A stretch of DNA of 6,203 bases from Spirochaetaceae bacterium (GTDB taxonomy: Bacteria; Spirochaetota; Spirochaetia; Treponematales; Breznakiellaceae): contig JAIRXO010000240.1 of NCBI GenBank assembly GCA_031268255.1, positions 1-6,203 of the forward strand, in the 5' to 3' direction. Both the position numbers and the translations under genes were made by a program. The notes under the pieces are model-generated. The model did not search any database, was not told the DNA's origin, and worked only from the letters and a program-made list of their open reading frames with translations. Positions 1 to 5,573 of this stretch are shown here, piece after piece (the first letter of the stretch is position 1; every line of letters starts with the position of its first letter).

Positions 1-535
1 ATATTAAAGGACACTCTGCCGCTATCCAGGAAGTTAATGAAAGTATAATTGATACCAATTGGGACATTGGAAGGTATATTGTTGAATTTGAACAGAATGG
101 AAGCCCCCATGCAAAATACGGCGTCAGTCTTTTGGATAATTTATCGAAAGATTTATCACTTCTCCACGGCAGAGGATTCAGCCGTTCCAACCTGAATTAT
201 ATGCGGCTTTTCTATCTGTTTTTCCCAATTTGTGAGACATATCTCACAAATTGTCATGGTCCCATTACTGCGAACTGGTTAAAAGAATCCGGTCTGTTTT
301 TGCGGCTTGCCGCCTCAAAAGACAGGGACAAGGTGCTGAAACTTGCCAGAAAAGGACAGATAGTCGAAAAACCCGAAGAGGTTGTAAAAGATGTATATGT
401 CTTTAATTCCTGAAAATTCCCGAACCCTACTTTGTTTCCGAAGATGAACTTGAAACCCGATTGATAGACAACCTTCAAACCTTTCTTCTGGAACTTGGAA
501 AAGGCTTTACTTTTGTAGGCCGTCAAGTGTTGTGA
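1..535 (+). pseudogene. DUF1016 (YhcG-like) nuclease-family pseudogene, 5' end outside window
   Basis: Reading from base 3, the frame is open at the window edge and gives a DUF1016 N-terminal domain: a WDIGRYIVEFEQ stretch, KYG, LSKDLS, and GRGFSRSNLNYMRLFYLFFPICET up to about base 239 (described, not contiguous in one quote). The next conserved block, SHKLSWSHYCEL, lies in a different frame (bases 242-277), so about one base has been lost near 239. The original frame resumes at about 279 with LKESGLFLRLAASKD, skipping the roughly 25-30 residues that normally link these blocks. That frame stops at 411-413 after KDVYVFNS. A second one-base loss near 404 puts the continuation FLKIPEPYFVSEDELE and the block IDNLQTFLLELGKGFTFVGRQ into frame 407-535, ending VL-stop. 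Intact relatives continue after FVGRQ into the PD-(D/E)XK catalytic core, which is absent. Members have been linked to mobile-element and restriction-type nuclease roles, but the function is not settled. Several independent lesions make this a relic rather than a sequencing error, though one frameshift alone could be an error. Confidence 0.85.
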
Positions 536-562
536 ACGTCCCCCTGCTAAGTAGTTCTTTCT

Positions 563-587
563 TAATTCCTTATAACATAAGGAATTA
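563..587. repeat. Perfect 11-bp inverted repeat with 3-base loop
   Basis: TAATTCCTTAT at 563-573 is followed by AAC and then its exact reverse complement ATAAGGAATTA at 577-587. It lies 5 bases beyond the 3' end of the tRNA-Leu gene and 27 bases after the pseudogene stop. It can form a strong AT-rich hairpin in either transcript. Neither strand has a T-run directly after it, so it is not a standard intrinsic terminator. It could be a 3' processing or end signal for the tRNA transcript, a binding site, or part of an old recombination junction. Confidence 0.75.
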
Positions 588-592
588 CATCC

Positions 593-675
593 TACCGGCG
601 AAGAGACTTGAACTCTTACATCCTCGCGGACAGTAGATTTTGAGTCTACCGTGTCTACCATTCCACCACGCCGGC
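593..675 (-). tRNA. tRNA-Leu (anticodon CAA)
   Basis: The reverse strand folds as a complete class II tRNA of 83 bases. The acceptor arms are GCCGGCG (675-669) and CGCCGGT (600-594), closed by a G-U first pair, with discriminator A at 593. The D-arm is GTG/CAC with a GG-containing loop. The anticodon arm is GTAGA/TCTAC around the loop CTCAAAA, which places CAA at plus-strand 640-642 and decodes UUG. A long variable arm (TCC/GGA stem) is followed by the T-arm AAGAG/CTCTT with loop TTCAAGT. The long variable arm and discriminator A fit leucine identity. CCA is not encoded; the next bases are GGA, so CCA must be added enzymatically. The 3' end points toward the DUF1016 relic. Confidence 0.97.
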
Positions 676-686
676 CAATATGCGCT

Positions 687-716
687 AGGATAACACGCTT
701 TGGGGGTCTGTCGCAA
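687..716 (-). promoter_or_regulatory. Candidate sigma-70 promoter for tRNA-Leu
   Basis: On the reverse strand TTGCGA (716-711) and TATCCT (692-687) are 18 bases apart, and the -10 is preceded by TGT, an extended -10 element. Transcription would begin near 680, about five bases before the mature tRNA 5' end, which is a sensible leader length. Each hexamer matches consensus at four of six positions, so the call rests mainly on position and the extended -10. Confidence 0.5.
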
Positions 717-728
717 GCGGCGGCGGCT

Positions 729-757
729 TTGGAACAGCAGCGCGCTCCCTTTACAAA
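729..757 (+). promoter_or_regulatory. Candidate promoter for the MATE gene
   Basis: TTGGAA (729-734) and TACAAA (752-757) are separated by 17 bases, each matching four of six consensus positions. The start would fall near 764, about 20 bases before the ATG, leaving room for the AGGAGA ribosome site at 771-776. It is a weak-consensus promoter. The region from 676 to 784 is the only non-coding DNA in front of the pump gene, since the tRNA runs the other way. Confidence 0.35.
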
Positions 758-761
758 GGGA
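746..761. promoter_or_regulatory. Palindrome overlapping the candidate MATE -10 (possible operator)
   Basis: TCCCTTT (746-752) and AAAGGGA (755-761) are perfect inverted copies two bases apart. The 16-bp site covers the proposed -10 box and lies 23 bases before the MATE start codon. A dimeric repressor bound here would block transcription, a common arrangement for efflux pumps. No regulator gene for it is visible in the window. It might instead be a short leader hairpin. Confidence 0.4.
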
Positions 762-784
762 ACGCATATCAGGAGAATAGATAA

Positions 785-2227
785 ATGTCTCAATCTGAAA
801 TCCATGGCGGCCAGGCTGTTCAGCCGCCGTCTTCCGCCCACAGCAGCGCATCGGACCGTATGGGAACCGATCCTGTGGGAAAATTGCTGCTCCGTTTTTC
901 CATTCCGGCGATTTCAGGCATGATTGTTAATGCCCTGTACAATGTAGTGGACAGGCTCTATGTGGGAAGGGGCGTCGATGAATTCGCCCTGGGTGGTCTT
1001 TCCCTGGCTATGCCCCTGATGACTCTCTCTATGGCCTTTGCCATGCTTTTTGGCGTGGGGTCGGCGAATATGATTTCCATGCGTCTTGGGCAGGGCCGGA
1101 AAAACGAGGCTGAAAACGCCCTGAATCATTGTCTCATCCTCCTTATCGGTATAGGCATACTTCTGATGGCCTGCGGCCTGATTTTTATTGAGCCTGTACT
1201 TTCGCTTCTGGGAGCCCAGAAAGGAAGCGCGTCCATAGGCTATGCCCGGGACTACCTTAAAATCATCATGTACGGGCAGGTTTTTGCCATGGTGGGTTTT
1301 GGGTTTTCCCACTGCACCAGGGCCCAGGGATTTCCGGCTGTCACCATGATAAGCATGTTTCTCGGCGCCGGGATGAACATGATTCTCGATCCGGTTTTTA
1401 TTTTTGGTTTTGGCTGGGGGGTCAAAGGCGCCGCCTGGGCGACTATTATTTCCCAGCTTGCCTCGGCTGTCTGGCTGATTTGCTTCAATCTTGGAAAAAG
1501 GGCTGTTGTCAGGATCAGGCCCCGGAGTTTTGCGTTTAACAAGGGAATCGTCATACAGATACTGTCCTTTGGGTCGGCCCAGTTTTTGCTGCAGTTTATT
1601 ATGTCCGCGGTCCAGCTTATTTACAATATGAGCATAGGCTGGTATGGCGTCGCGGCCCTGGGTGTTGACAATGGCGGGGACATAGCCCTCTCAGGCGTTA
1701 ATATCAATATGTCCATTACCATGATGATACTTATGCCCATCTTTGGCATCAACCAGGGCGCCCAGCCCATACTGGGCTACAATTACGGGGCAAAGAAATT
1801 CGACCGGGTCAAAAGCGCCTATATCAGGGCCGTTATATTCGCGACGGCCATCTGTGTCGTGGGTTTTATAGTCGGCGAAGTTTTTCCCCACAGGATGGTA
1901 CGCGCCTTTGTGCCTGACGGCAGCGACGCCCTTTTTAGTTTTGCCCCCTGGGCCATGCGGGTCATGATGATATTCCTTCCGCTGACCGGATTCCAGGTGG
2001 TGTCGGCTAACTTCTTTGTGGTTACCGGCAGGCCGAAAATGTCCATTTTTCTTTCCATGATGCGCCAGTGCATCGCCCTTATTCCCTGCATACTCATTTT
2101 TGGAAGAATCTGGGGGCTCAGGGGCGTGGTTGCCGCGGCTCCGGTAGCCGACGCGTTCTCGCTGATAATTACATCAATCATGATTACTTTTGAATTGAAA
2201 AAATTAAACGAAAAGGCGGCCTTGTAG
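785..2227 (+). CDS. MATE-family multidrug/cation antiporter, MepA-like
   Basis: A 480-residue integral membrane protein predicted to export drugs or other organic compounds in exchange for Na+ or H+. A short hydrophilic N-terminus (about 1-28) is followed by GTDPVGKLLLRFSIPAI, a typical opening of MepA-like MATE proteins. The usual two six-helix halves follow, roughly 33-235 and 255-470. Family landmarks include VDRLYVGRG (55-63), RLGQGR (100-105), the cation-site region MILDPVFIFGFGWGVKGAA (199-217) and GINQGAQPILGYNYGA (321-336). Length is within the family's 440-480 range. The ATG at 785 has AGGAGA eight bases upstream, so this start is preferred over the internal Met26. It is monocistronic and converges with the carboxypeptidase gene 20 bases downstream. 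Substrate cannot be told from sequence; MATE membership is secure. Confidence 0.93.
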   Translation: MSQSEIHGGQAVQPPSSAHSSASDRMGTDPVGKLLLRFSIPAISGMIVNALYNVVDRLYVGRGVDEFALGGLSLAMPLMTLSMAFAMLFGVGSANMISMRLGQGRKNEAENALNHCLILLIGIGILLMACGLIFIEPVLSLLGAQKGSASIGYARDYLKIIMYGQVFAMVGFGFSHCTRAQGFPAVTMISMFLGAGMNMILDPVFIFGFGWGVKGAAWATIISQLASAVWLICFNLGKRAVVRIRPRSFAFNKGIVIQILSFGSAQFLLQFIMSAVQLIYNMSIGWYGVAALGVDNGGDIALSGVNINMSITMMILMPIFGINQGAQPILGYNYGAKKFDRVKSAYIRAVIFATAICVVGFIVGEVFPHRMVRAFVPDGSDALFSFAPWAMRVMMIFLPLTGFQVVSANFFVVTGRPKMSIFLSMMRQCIALIPCILIFGRIWGLRGVVAAAPVADAFSLIITSIMITFELKKLNEKAAL

Positions 2228-2232
2228 AACCA

Positions 2233-2260
2233 CTTACCGGGCGGCGCTTACCTGGCGGCT
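2233..2260. repeat. 14-bp imperfect tandem repeat at the convergent gene ends
   Basis: CTTACCGGGCGGCG (2233-2246) is directly followed by CTTACCTGGCGGCT (2247-2260), 12 of 14 bases alike. The second copy holds the stop codon and last codons of the VanY-like gene (reverse strand). The first copy fills most of the 20-base gap to the MATE stop. It looks like a small local duplication of the gene's end and is probably neutral. Confidence 0.7.
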
Positions 2261-3084
2261 TCTTCCCATGCGTGAATAAACTGCAGGGCGTACTGCTGTA
2301 TGCCGCCGAAATAGGTGTCGATAAAATGGACAAGTTCCGGGCCCACATAGCGGTAATGCCAGCTTTCCCAGCGGTAGCCGGTAAGGTCCTCATAGCCGTC
2401 GGGAAAGGAGAGCGACCAGCCGAAACGGCCGGCGTTGGCCAGCATCCACCTGCCTTCCCGGGTACGGGCAAATTCATCAGTGATGGAACCAAAATCAACT
2501 ACCAGGCCAAGCTGATGCTGGCTGTGTCCGGGCCTGGCCGAAACCCTGTCGGCTTCTTCCTGTCCGTCCTCCCGGACGTTTCTGGCGTATACTTCAACCT
2601 GGTAATTGTACGAGCGGTATGTAGAGGACGCGGTGAGGGTAAGCCCCCCGCCTGCGGCGGCGGCGGCCATTTCTTCCAGGGCGCTGGCCGCTTCCTTTCT
2701 GAGCAGGAGGCCGCCGCGGCCTGTCCGGTACGAAGGGCCGGAAAGAGTTATCAAATCTTCCGGCTCATAGCCTTCGGGAAGGGCATGGGTTTTGTCCACC
2801 AGCACCCTCAGAAAGGGGTCTCCTTCCAGCACGGCAAGGAGGTCTAAAATAAAGGCCGGCCCTTCCTGGGCCGCCGCGTTTACCGTATGGGCCAGTTCGT
2901 CAGGAAGCCGGGCGTTACGCATAATACGCTGCAAATCATTTAAGAAATCAGGCTCATCCGCGGCGCTCTGTTCGCGGACCGTTGTTTCCTGCCTGTCCGC
3001 CGCCTTGCTTTCCCCAAAACATCCTGAAAAGGACGCGAGGCCAAAAAGCACTAAGACAACATAGCTCGTATTCACTTTATACAC
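2248..3084 (-). CDS. VanY-family D-alanyl-D-alanine carboxypeptidase, putative lipoprotein
   Basis: A 278-residue zinc peptidase (M15/VanY type) expected to remove the terminal D-Ala from peptidoglycan stem peptides in the periplasm. The C-terminal half carries the family signatures: STYRSYNYQ (154-162), SQHQLGLVVDF (188-198) with zinc ligands His190 and Asp197, and WESWHYRYVG (239-248) with catalytic Glu240 and zinc ligand His243. The N-terminus has a hydrophobic stretch ending SFSGC, so Cys22 is a plausible lipidation site under the relaxed spirochaete lipobox. Residues 30-110 form a linker or accessory region. The start is uncertain. GTG at 3084 gives a Lys in the signal peptide n-region, while GTG at 3075 (275 residues) sits eight bases after GGGAG (3088-3084) and has better ribosome-site spacing. 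It is last in the - strand cluster, 33 bases after the STAS gene. Confidence 0.9.
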   Translation of the reverse strand: MYKVNTSYVVLVLFGLASFSGCFGESKAADRQETTVREQSAADEPDFLNDLQRIMRNARLPDELAHTVNAAAQEGPAFILDLLAVLEGDPFLRVLVDKTHALPEGYEPEDLITLSGPSYRTGRGGLLLRKEAASALEEMAAAAAGGGLTLTASSTYRSYNYQVEVYARNVREDGQEEADRVSARPGHSQHQLGLVVDFGSITDEFARTREGRWMLANAGRFGWSLSFPDGYEDLTGYRWESWHYRYVGPELVHFIDTYFGGIQQYALQFIHAWEEAAR

Positions 3085-3117
3085 TCCCGAAAGGCGCCCC
3101 TGGTCTGCGCGGCCCCG

Positions 3118-3444
3118 CTACTCAAGCTCGTCCATGGTTTTTACAATGGTGAATAAATCGGGAAGCCCGCTTGAATCTATGACGATTTTGACGATTGCGC
3201 TGGGATTGAGAATATAGAAGCGCCGTTTTGCTTCCTGGGCGTACTCGATGAGAGTGATAACCGCTCCCAATCCGGCTGAGGAAAAACGTTCTACCCCGGA
3301 CATATCCAGCACCACATGGGAGCTAAAGGCCGAGGACCGTATTCTGCGCTGGAATTCCCGGTAATTCCGGTCGTCCAGAGAACCCTGAATCTCAAACACG
3401 GTAAAACGGCCCTCGTTGGATTTGGTCATGGTGAAAGCTTCCAT
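3118..3444 (-). CDS. STAS-domain protein, anti-sigma factor antagonist-like
   Basis: A 108-residue single-domain cytoplasmic protein of the SpoIIAA/RsbV type. The core reads VVLDMSGVERFSSAGLGAV (44-62), matching the strand-loop-helix of STAS domains where a serine (here Ser55 or Ser56) is phosphorylated by an anti-sigma kinase. Unphosphorylated protein would bind the kinase and release its target. An N-terminal strand pair (FTVFEIQGSLD, 14-24) and a C-terminal helix region complete the fold, and length is typical. No partner kinase (RsbW-like) or phosphatase is in the window, so the target is unknown; it need not be a sigma factor. The ATG at 3444 follows GAGG by only four bases; Met6 at 3429 is an alternative. 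It starts 14 bases after the CRP-like gene's stop and is probably cotranscribed with it. Confidence 0.88.
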   Translation of the reverse strand: MEAFTMTKSNEGRFTVFEIQGSLDDRNYREFQRRIRSSAFSSHVVLDMSGVERFSSAGLGAVITLIEYAQEAKRRFYILNPSAIVKIVIDSSGLPDLFTIVKTMDELE

Positions 3445-3458
3445 ATCGCCTCAGGGTT

Positions 3459-4076
3459 TCACTTGTTTGCGTATTCCTGGACAAAACGATTCGAAATAAT
3501 CAGATGATCCCTGCTGGTACCCGCGTAGGCCACTATGCGGCTGTGAAGCATCCATTCGATACAGGCGTCCAGTTCTTCGAAGGCAATACCCAGGTGGCTG
3601 TTAATCCACTGCCTTAGTTCTCTCAGCGATACTCTGAAAGGACCACTGTCCAGATGCTGTCCGTACTTGAGGGCATACCCGGCCATGCCGGCCATGATGC
3701 GTTTGCGGGGACTGGTCTCTATCAGCTCTTCGAGATGCTGATTGGAATTCCGTATGCGCTCGGAGAGAATTTTTATGATTTTAAGGGCGAAATTTCCATT
3801 GGACACAATCATCTTCTCAAATGAATGTCCGTCTATCGAAAGAAGCGCGGTATCCACGGTGGCAATGGCCGAAGCTGAACGGGGCCGGTGGTCGATGAGC
3901 GCCATCTCGCCGAAAAATTCACTGGGCTTGGAAATGGTCTTTAATACCACCTCGCCCTTTTCGACCTTTTTCTTGAGTTCCACATTACCGCTTTTAAGGA
4001 TATACATGCGATCCCCAAGATCACCCTCCCGGAATATGATTTCGCCCTTTTCAAAATTCATCTCAGTCATACGCAT
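3459..4076 (-). CDS. Cyclic-nucleotide-binding CRP/FNR-like protein
   Basis: A 205-residue two-domain protein. Residues 7-115 form a cyclic-nucleotide-binding domain: EIIFREGDLGDRMYILKSGNV (12-32), then the phosphate-binding cassette FGEMALIDHRPRSASA (55-70). Glu57 and Arg66-Ser67-Ala68 correspond to the residues that hold cyclic AMP in E. coli CRP. A helix (95-120) resembling the dimer helix follows, then a winged-helix-like C-terminal region (122-200) with VSLRELRQWINSHLGIAFEELDA (149-171; helix-turn-helix position). The second helix there lacks the basic DNA-contact residues of CRP, so DNA binding is doubtful. In-frame ATGs at 4076, 4070 and 4061 compete; none has a strong ribosome site, and the proposed transcript start leaves a very short leader. 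First gene of the cluster with the STAS and VanY genes; divergent from eno. Confidence 0.88.
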   Translation of the reverse strand: MRMTEMNFEKGEIIFREGDLGDRMYILKSGNVELKKKVEKGEVVLKTISKPSEFFGEMALIDHRPRSASAIATVDTALLSIDGHSFEKMIVSNGNFALKIIKILSERIRNSNQHLEELIETSPRKRIMAGMAGYALKYGQHLDSGPFRVSLRELRQWINSHLGIAFEELDACIEWMLHSRIVAYAGTSRDHLIISNRFVQEYANK

Positions 4077-4089
4077 TGGCCTGTGCCTT

Positions 4090-4118
4090 AGAATAGCCTA
4101 TTATCCAGCGTCTGTCCA
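4090..4118 (-). promoter_or_regulatory. Candidate promoter for the CRP-like/STAS/VanY cluster
   Basis: On the reverse strand TGGACA (4118-4113, five of six consensus) and TATTCT (4095-4090, four of six) are exactly 17 bases apart. Transcription would start near 4083, only about seven bases before the ATG at 4076 and 13 before the ATG at 4070, implying a very short leader. No other - strand promoter of similar quality was seen ahead of the STAS or VanY genes. Confidence 0.5.
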
Positions 4119-4127
4119 TGTGCCGTC

Positions 4128-4156
4128 TTGACTTCTCTCAAAAAAAGCCGGACAAT
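4128..4156 (+). promoter_or_regulatory. Candidate eno promoter
   Basis: TTGACT (4128-4133, five of six consensus) and GACAAT (4151-4156, four of six) have the ideal 17-base spacer, which contains a run of seven A (4140-4146). The start would be near 4163, giving a leader of about 28 bases with AAGGAG at 4179-4184, six bases before the eno ATG. Confidence 0.6.
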
Positions 4157-4164
4157 GGACAATG
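4151..4164 (+). repeat. GACAATG tandem duplication at the eno -10 region
   Basis: GACAATG occurs twice with no gap (4151-4157 and 4158-4164). The first copy holds the proposed -10 hexamer at optimal spacing. The second would place a -10 at 24 bases from the -35 and so would be poorly used. It may be a small replication-slippage duplication or a short direct-repeat binding site. Confidence 0.6.
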
Positions 4165-4190
4165 AATAGCGATAGTTGAAGGAGCGGCAT

Positions 4191-5489
4191 ATGAGCATTA
4201 TTGAGTATGTTGAGGCTCGGGAGATTCTGGATTCCCGGGGCAATCCCACAATCGAGGTGGATGTGGTTCTGGAGGATGGCTCCCTGGGACGGGCCGCTGT
4301 TCCCTCCGGCGCGTCAACCGGCGATTATGAAGCGGTGGAACTCAGGGACGGCGACAAGAGCCGGTACCAGGGCAAGGGGGTTCTCAAGGCTATTGATAAT
4401 GTAAACAATATCATTGCCGCCGAAATAGAAGGTCTTGATGCCCTTGAGCAGGTTGATATTGACCGTACCATGATAGAACTGGACGGGACCGACAATAAAG
4501 CCAAGCTCGGCGCCAACGCCATACTGGGCGTGTCCATGGCTACGGCCAGGGCGGCGGCCAACTACCTTGACATTCCCCTGTACAAATATCTGGGGAGTTT
4601 TCATTCCAACCTGCTCCCCGTGCCTATGGCCAATATCATCAACGGCGGCAAACATTCAGACAACAAGATAGATTTTCAGGAATTCATGGTCATGCCCATA
4701 GGCGCCGAATCTGTGCGGGAAGCCATACGCTGGACAGCCGAAGTATTCCACACCCTTAAAAAACTGCTCCACGACGCGGGAAAAAACACGTCCGTAGGAG
4801 ACGAAGGCGGCTTTGCCCCTGACATCGGCAACGAAGAGGCCCTGGAATTCATCATGAAAGCTATCGAAAAAGCGGGCTACAAGCCGGGCGAACAGATAGC
4901 CATTGCCCTTGACTGCGCCAGTTCGGAACTCTACAGCGAGGGTGACAAAAAGGGCTACAAATTCTGGAAATCCAACCCCGGCAAACTTTTCAGCGCCGAC
5001 GAGATGATAGAAATTTACACCGGCTGGGTAGGAAAATACCCCATTATTTCCATAGAAGACCCCCTGGACCAGGACGACTGGGACGGCTATGTCAAACTCA
5101 CCGCGTCATTGGGTTCCAAAATCCAGATCGTCGGCGACGACTTTTTTGTTACCAACACAAAACGCCTTGAGAAAGGCATAGCCATGGGCGCCTGTAATTC
5201 AATACTTATCAAGGTGAACCAGATAGGCACCCTCACCGAAACCTACGAGGCTGTCGAGATGGCCAAACGCGCATCGTATACGGCGGTTGTTTCCCACCGT
5301 TCAGGCGAAACCGAGGACAGCTTTATCGCCGACCTTGTGGTGGCCCTGGAAACCGGACAGATAAAAACCGGCTCCATGAGCCGCACCGACCGCATCTGCA
5401 AATACAACCAACTGCTCCGCATCGAAGACATGCTGGAAGGCGTTTCCGAATACGCGGGGAAAAAGGCGTTTTACAGCATCAGGAAATAG
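4191..5489 (+). CDS. eno: Enolase (phosphopyruvate hydratase)
   Basis: Converts 2-phosphoglycerate to phosphoenolpyruvate in lower glycolysis and the reverse in gluconeogenesis; cytoplasmic and Mg2+-dependent. The 432-residue length is normal. The N-terminal domain opens with AREILDSRGNPTIEV and has the mobile loop PSGASTG (38-44). The barrel domain shows NGGKHSDN (151-158, His155), the acid pair region QEF (163-165), GDEGGFAP (203-210) with catalytic Glu205, Mg ligands Asp241, Glu289 (SIEDP) and Asp316 (GDD), the signature LIKVNQIGTLTE with general base Lys341, and SHRSGETED (368-376). All key residues are present. The ATG at 4191 is chosen because AAGGAG lies six bases upstream and the protein begins MSIIEYV as usual; an in-frame TTG at 4176 lies before that site and is not needed. 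Divergent from the CRP-like gene and convergent with leuD. Confidence 0.99.
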   Translation: MSIIEYVEAREILDSRGNPTIEVDVVLEDGSLGRAAVPSGASTGDYEAVELRDGDKSRYQGKGVLKAIDNVNNIIAAEIEGLDALEQVDIDRTMIELDGTDNKAKLGANAILGVSMATARAAANYLDIPLYKYLGSFHSNLLPVPMANIINGGKHSDNKIDFQEFMVMPIGAESVREAIRWTAEVFHTLKKLLHDAGKNTSVGDEGGFAPDIGNEEALEFIMKAIEKAGYKPGEQIAIALDCASSELYSEGDKKGYKFWKSNPGKLFSADEMIEIYTGWVGKYPIISIEDPLDQDDWDGYVKLTASLGSKIQIVGDDFFVTNTKRLEKGIAMGACNSILIKVNQIGTLTETYEAVEMAKRASYTAVVSHRSGETEDSFIADLVVALETGQIKTGSMSRTDRICKYNQLLRIEDMLEGVSEYAGKKAFYSIRK

Positions 5490-5502
5490 ATTCCAAAACG
5501 CG

Positions 5503-5535
5503 GCCCCGCCAGCCTGTCCGCGAAACAGGCGGGGC
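5503..5535. repeat. GC-rich hairpin downstream of eno
   Basis: GCCCC (5503-5507) pairs with GGGGC (5531-5535) and GCCTGT (5512-5517 region) pairs with ACAGGC (5525-5530), leaving a small bulge; alternatively CCCCGCC (5504-5510) pairs with GGCGGGG (5528-5534). No T-run follows on the + strand, so it may protect mRNA ends or slow polymerase rather than terminate by itself. Confidence 0.55.
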
Positions 5536-5550
5536 TGTCCATAACCTGGG

Positions 5551-5573
5551 CCGCCTCTCTGTTGAGGCGGTTT
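5551..5573 (+). terminator. Likely eno terminator between convergent genes
   Basis: CCGCCTC (5551-5557) and GAGGCGG (5564-5570) form a perfect 7-bp stem with loop TCTGTT, followed by TTTAAT on the + strand. The T-run is short, so strength is uncertain. Those Ts overlap the leuD stop codon (5572-5574, reverse strand). The same stem would form at the end of the leuD transcript, where no T-run follows. Confidence 0.6.

Noticed and set aside
403..570. Shared TTAATTCCT at about 403-411 and 562-570 as a deletion-mediating repeat
   Set aside because: Nine AT-rich bases recur easily by chance and no deletion junction falls between them that this would explain.
254..851. Long open frames on the - strand over the DUF1016 relic, tRNA and MATE start
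   Set aside because: They run through the tRNA gene and antisense to readable DUF1016 and MATE codons, have no family resemblance and no ribosome site.
2180..2227. Possible terminator for the - strand cluster inside the MATE 3' end (AAGG-CCG-CCTT followed by T-rich DNA on the reverse strand)
   Set aside because: The stem is only four base pairs, too weak to support, although the following T-rich run would suit a terminator.
2272..3064. Plus-strand open frames of 191 and 90 codons
   Set aside because: They are antisense to the VanY gene, whose zinc-site motifs are unmistakable; the high G+C third positions create open frames on the opposite strand.
3742..4131. Plus-strand 129-codon open frame
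   Set aside because: Antisense to the cyclic-nucleotide-binding domain and running into the divergent promoter region; no recognisable domain.
4176..4190. Enolase start at TTG 4176
   Set aside because: It would place the AAGGAG ribosome site inside the coding region and add five residues not usual in enolases; ATG at 4191 is better.
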